DNA of 64,000 nucleotides. It comes from an uncultured Spirochaetaceae bacterium. GTDB lineage: Bacteria; Spirochaetota; Spirochaetia; Treponematales; Treponemataceae. Both the position numbers and the translations under genes were made by a program. Within the stretch, counting starts at the first letter, position 1, and each line of letters starts with the position of its first letter. The notes beneath the pieces are model-generated. The model had not been told where the DNA came from and did not search any database. It saw only the letters and a program-made list of their open reading frames with translations. The stretch covers positions 1 to 64,000 of the forward strand of contig CACZPR010000042.1 in the NCBI GenBank assembly GCA_902783155.1, written 5' to 3'. This document shows, in pieces, positions 62,323 through 64,000 of this stretch.

Positions 62323-63288
62323 TTACTGTCCAGTTTCTTGTGGCTGCTGGTTTTGGGAATTTTCGTAAACCAGTTTCATATCCCTGATGTTTTGCAGAAG
62401 GTCGGTCACTTCGTTAACATGCGGGTCGCTTGGATTTGAATCGTATGCCTGTTCAAGAAGCTCGCACATTTTATCAAAATTGGTGCTGCCAACAAGAGGA
62501 TAAAGATACGCCGCCGTAAAATATGCCTCGAACTTTTGGCTCCGGTCCAGATGTCCATGTTCCGCCGCATCAACAAAAACCTGTGCCGCCTGGTCAACAT
62601 TTTCCGCACTCAATATTTTGTCCGCACGGTCGTATGCAATAATCAGTTCATATTTTCCCAAAAGGCCAGTGTTGTTTTCGCTGTCCAAATCTGGAATCTC
62701 ATAGCATAGAGGCAGAAGCGGAGCTTTATAATTTTCATCAGTAAACTCATAAAGATTGTTGATTGCCTTTGCCCTGTCCGTTCCATCAAATTTTTTTATC
62801 GCAGAAATATAGTCATGCGCCATGGAAACTTTTTCATCATCAGCAAACAAATCCGCAATCAAAAGCGCGGGGTCCTTGTATTTATCTGCGTATGGAAAAG
62901 ATTTTAACCAATACCCATCCTGATTCAGCATGAGCATTGTCAGTTCATCGGTAACGCTGTAGTCCATTATGATTTTTGAATTCTCATCATAGACTTTTGA
63001 AAGCTCTTCCTGCGACAAATCCTTGAGTCCATCAGCGGAAAGATTTATAAACAGAAGCTCAAATTTTTTTCCAACAGCGGAAAGAAAATCTTTTGAATCA
63101 AGAACAGTGGATTTAAATTCATCCGATGATTCTGCTCCACCGGAAATCACCATGAAAATGTCCTTGTCCTTTTTTGTGGCAATCTTTTTTGCTTCAGAAA
63201 ATGATGAGTTCCATTTTACATTCGAACATGAAGCAAAAATCAAAAGCACAAAACTAAAAAAAAGTGTGGGCCTTAGTTTATTTTTCAT
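62323..63288 (-). CDS. Lipoprotein with thioredoxin-like fold
   Basis: 321 residues, lipobox FASC. The next about 120 residues (WNSSFSEAKKIATKKDKDIF...FELLFINLSADG) read like a thioredoxin-fold domain of the DsbD-gamma/thioredoxin_7 kind but have no CxxC, so redox activity is unlikely. The C-terminal half is helical, TPR-like (AINNLYEFTDENYK, AAQVFVDAAEHG). Function unknown. It is three bases upstream of the CNNM pair in the same operon. Confidence 0.65.
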   Translation of the reverse strand: MKNKLRPTLFFSFVLLIFASCSNVKWNSSFSEAKKIATKKDKDIFMVISGGAESSDEFKSTVLDSKDFLSAVGKKFELLFINLSADGLKDLSQEELSKVYDENSKIIMDYSVTDELTMLMLNQDGYWLKSFPYADKYKDPALLIADLFADDEKVSMAHDYISAIKKFDGTDRAKAINNLYEFTDENYKAPLLPLCYEIPDLDSENNTGLLGKYELIIAYDRADKILSAENVDQAAQVFVDAAEHGHLDRSQKFEAYFTAAYLYPLVGSTNFDKMCELLEQAYDSNPSDPHVNEVTDLLQNIRDMKLVYENSQNQQPQETGQ

Positions 63289-63299
63289 CTGGCGTTTTC

Positions 63300-64000
63300 C
63301 TAAAGAGGTTTCTTTTTCAGCAGCTCCATAATCTGTCTGTTCTTTATGATTTCAAGAGACTTTTGAATGACTGCGGCCGGTGGCTGAGGTTTTATTACAA
63401 ATCCACTTGCACCAAACTGGAGTGCCTGAACGACAAACTGTTTTGAAGGAGCAACAGAGTGAACCAAAATCGGGATGGAAAGTTTCTGCTGTTTGAAATA
63501 CTGCAAAAGCTGGAATCCATTCACATCTGGCAGATAGAGGTCAAGGATAATCAGACTGAAAGACTGGTTGGCAAGAGCCTGCATCAAAGACTGACCGTTA
63601 CTGAAAACATGCGTCTTTGACTTGATTGCCGTGAACGCCTGGGAAATGGTCTGCTGGACTTCCGGGTTCGGATCGACAATTGCAATTTCAAGGGAGCTTC
63701 CGTCAAATGTCTCCTGCTCTTCCGGCTCTGGACTGTCGGCTCCGAATCTGATTTCAACATTGCTTTCCTTTGCTTCACTGTCAACATTGAGAATCTTTTC
63801 AGTGACGACATCAGAAAAATCATCGGGAGTAATGCTGGTGGTATCAACGAACTGACCGAGAATGTCGTTCATGTTTTCAACCACCTCGATTCCGCTGTAC
63901 ATTGGATGCCCCGCAATAAGTTCCTTGATAAACTCGTTTCTCGCAAGGACCTTTATGTTCGACCGCTTGATTCGCTTTTCATCGCAAAGAATATCAAAAA
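63300..64000 (-). CDS. Receiver-domain protein, N-terminus beyond the window
   Basis: The frame stays open to the window end (FDILCDEKRIKRSNIKVL... before the ATG at 63902), so the gene is probably cut. Visible: the end of an upstream domain, a variable acidic linker, and a C-terminal receiver: IAIVDPNPE, phospho-site LDLYLPDVNGF, Ser in HSVAP and Lys in FVIKPQPP. The ATG at 63902 is within the frame and need not be the start. It precedes the thioredoxin-like lipoprotein by 11 bases. Confidence 0.8.
   Translation of the reverse strand, partial: FDILCDEKRIKRSNIKVLARNEFIKELIAGHPMYSGIEVVENMNDILGQFVDTTSITPDDFSDVVTEKILNVDSEAKESNVEIRFGADSPEPEEQETFDGSSLEIAIVDPNPEVQQTISQAFTAIKSKTHVFSNGQSLMQALANQSFSLIILDLYLPDVNGFQLLQYFKQQKLSIPILVHSVAPSKQFVVQALQFGASGFVIKPQPPAAVIQKSLEIIKNRQIMELLKKKPL

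Overview
The window looks like chromosomal DNA of a spirochaete, most likely a Treponema (gut, rumen or oral type). I infer this from the mix of gene families: an XPB-type helicase paired with an XPB/Ssl2-like partner, a propeller-fused chemoreceptor, many spirochaete-style lipoproteins, LuxS, NfnAB and several c-di-GMP/phosphorelay proteins. No ribosomal 16S or 23S is present to prove it. Coding density is high, and I see no integrase, transposase, phage gene or CRISPR array.

Layout. 0-5 kb: a tandem/inverted repeat block, an aminotransferase, a solute-binding-like lipoprotein, then a double zinc-ribbon membrane protein and a TPM-domain protein. 5-12 kb: a TraB/GumN protein on the minus strand, a plus-strand run of two lipoproteins (one an M30-like metallopeptidase), an M29 aminopeptidase and a small secreted protein, then a minus-strand TetR-ABC ATPase pair. 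12.2-12.7 kb: a non-coding stretch with two nested inverted-repeat elements. 12.8-16.7 kb: XPB helicase and its partner. 16.7-20.8 kb (minus): hisD-def-fmt-PASTA protein. 20.9-29.4 kb (plus): pyrF, a HAD phosphatase, a ModF/PhrA-like double ABC protein, a 14-blade-propeller chemoreceptor and a CrtI-like oxidoreductase. 29.37-29.53 kb: three back-to-back nested hairpins. 29.6-33.5 kb: a DUF4015 glycosidase-like protein preceded by a possible leader peptide, then mnmE. 33.5-40.3 kb: a signalling block (response regulator, hybrid kinase, GGDEF-EAL, HD-GYP). 40.3-47.7 kb: GH3 glucosaminidase, an EF-hand secreted protein, luxS-DUF1538-tandem PII-birA and a small secreted protein. 47.7-51.1 kb (minus): uppP and nfnAB. 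51.27-51.47 kb: an orphan 5S rRNA with its own strong promoter. 51.6-64 kb: a zinc-ribbon/FliL-like lipoprotein, then (minus) a PHP phosphatase, a sensorless hybrid kinase, purL, mntP, two CNNM/CorC proteins, a thioredoxin-like lipoprotein and a receiver protein cut by the window edge.

How it works together. The window mixes housekeeping (purine, pyrimidine and histidine steps, formyl-Met handling, tRNA modification, biotinylation, lipid-carrier recycling, ferredoxin/NAD(P) electron balance) with an envelope and signalling layer (lipoproteins, chemoreceptor, two phosphorelays, two c-di-GMP phosphodiesterase-type proteins). The most unusual sequence-level signals are (i) several genes whose strong promoter puts the predicted transcript start on the start codon (leaderless mRNAs), three of them sharing an AGTGCTAYAMT extended -10, (ii) nested inverted-repeat elements of unknown nature, and (iii) the orphan 5S gene. 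Function calls rest on reading motifs by eye; no database search was run.
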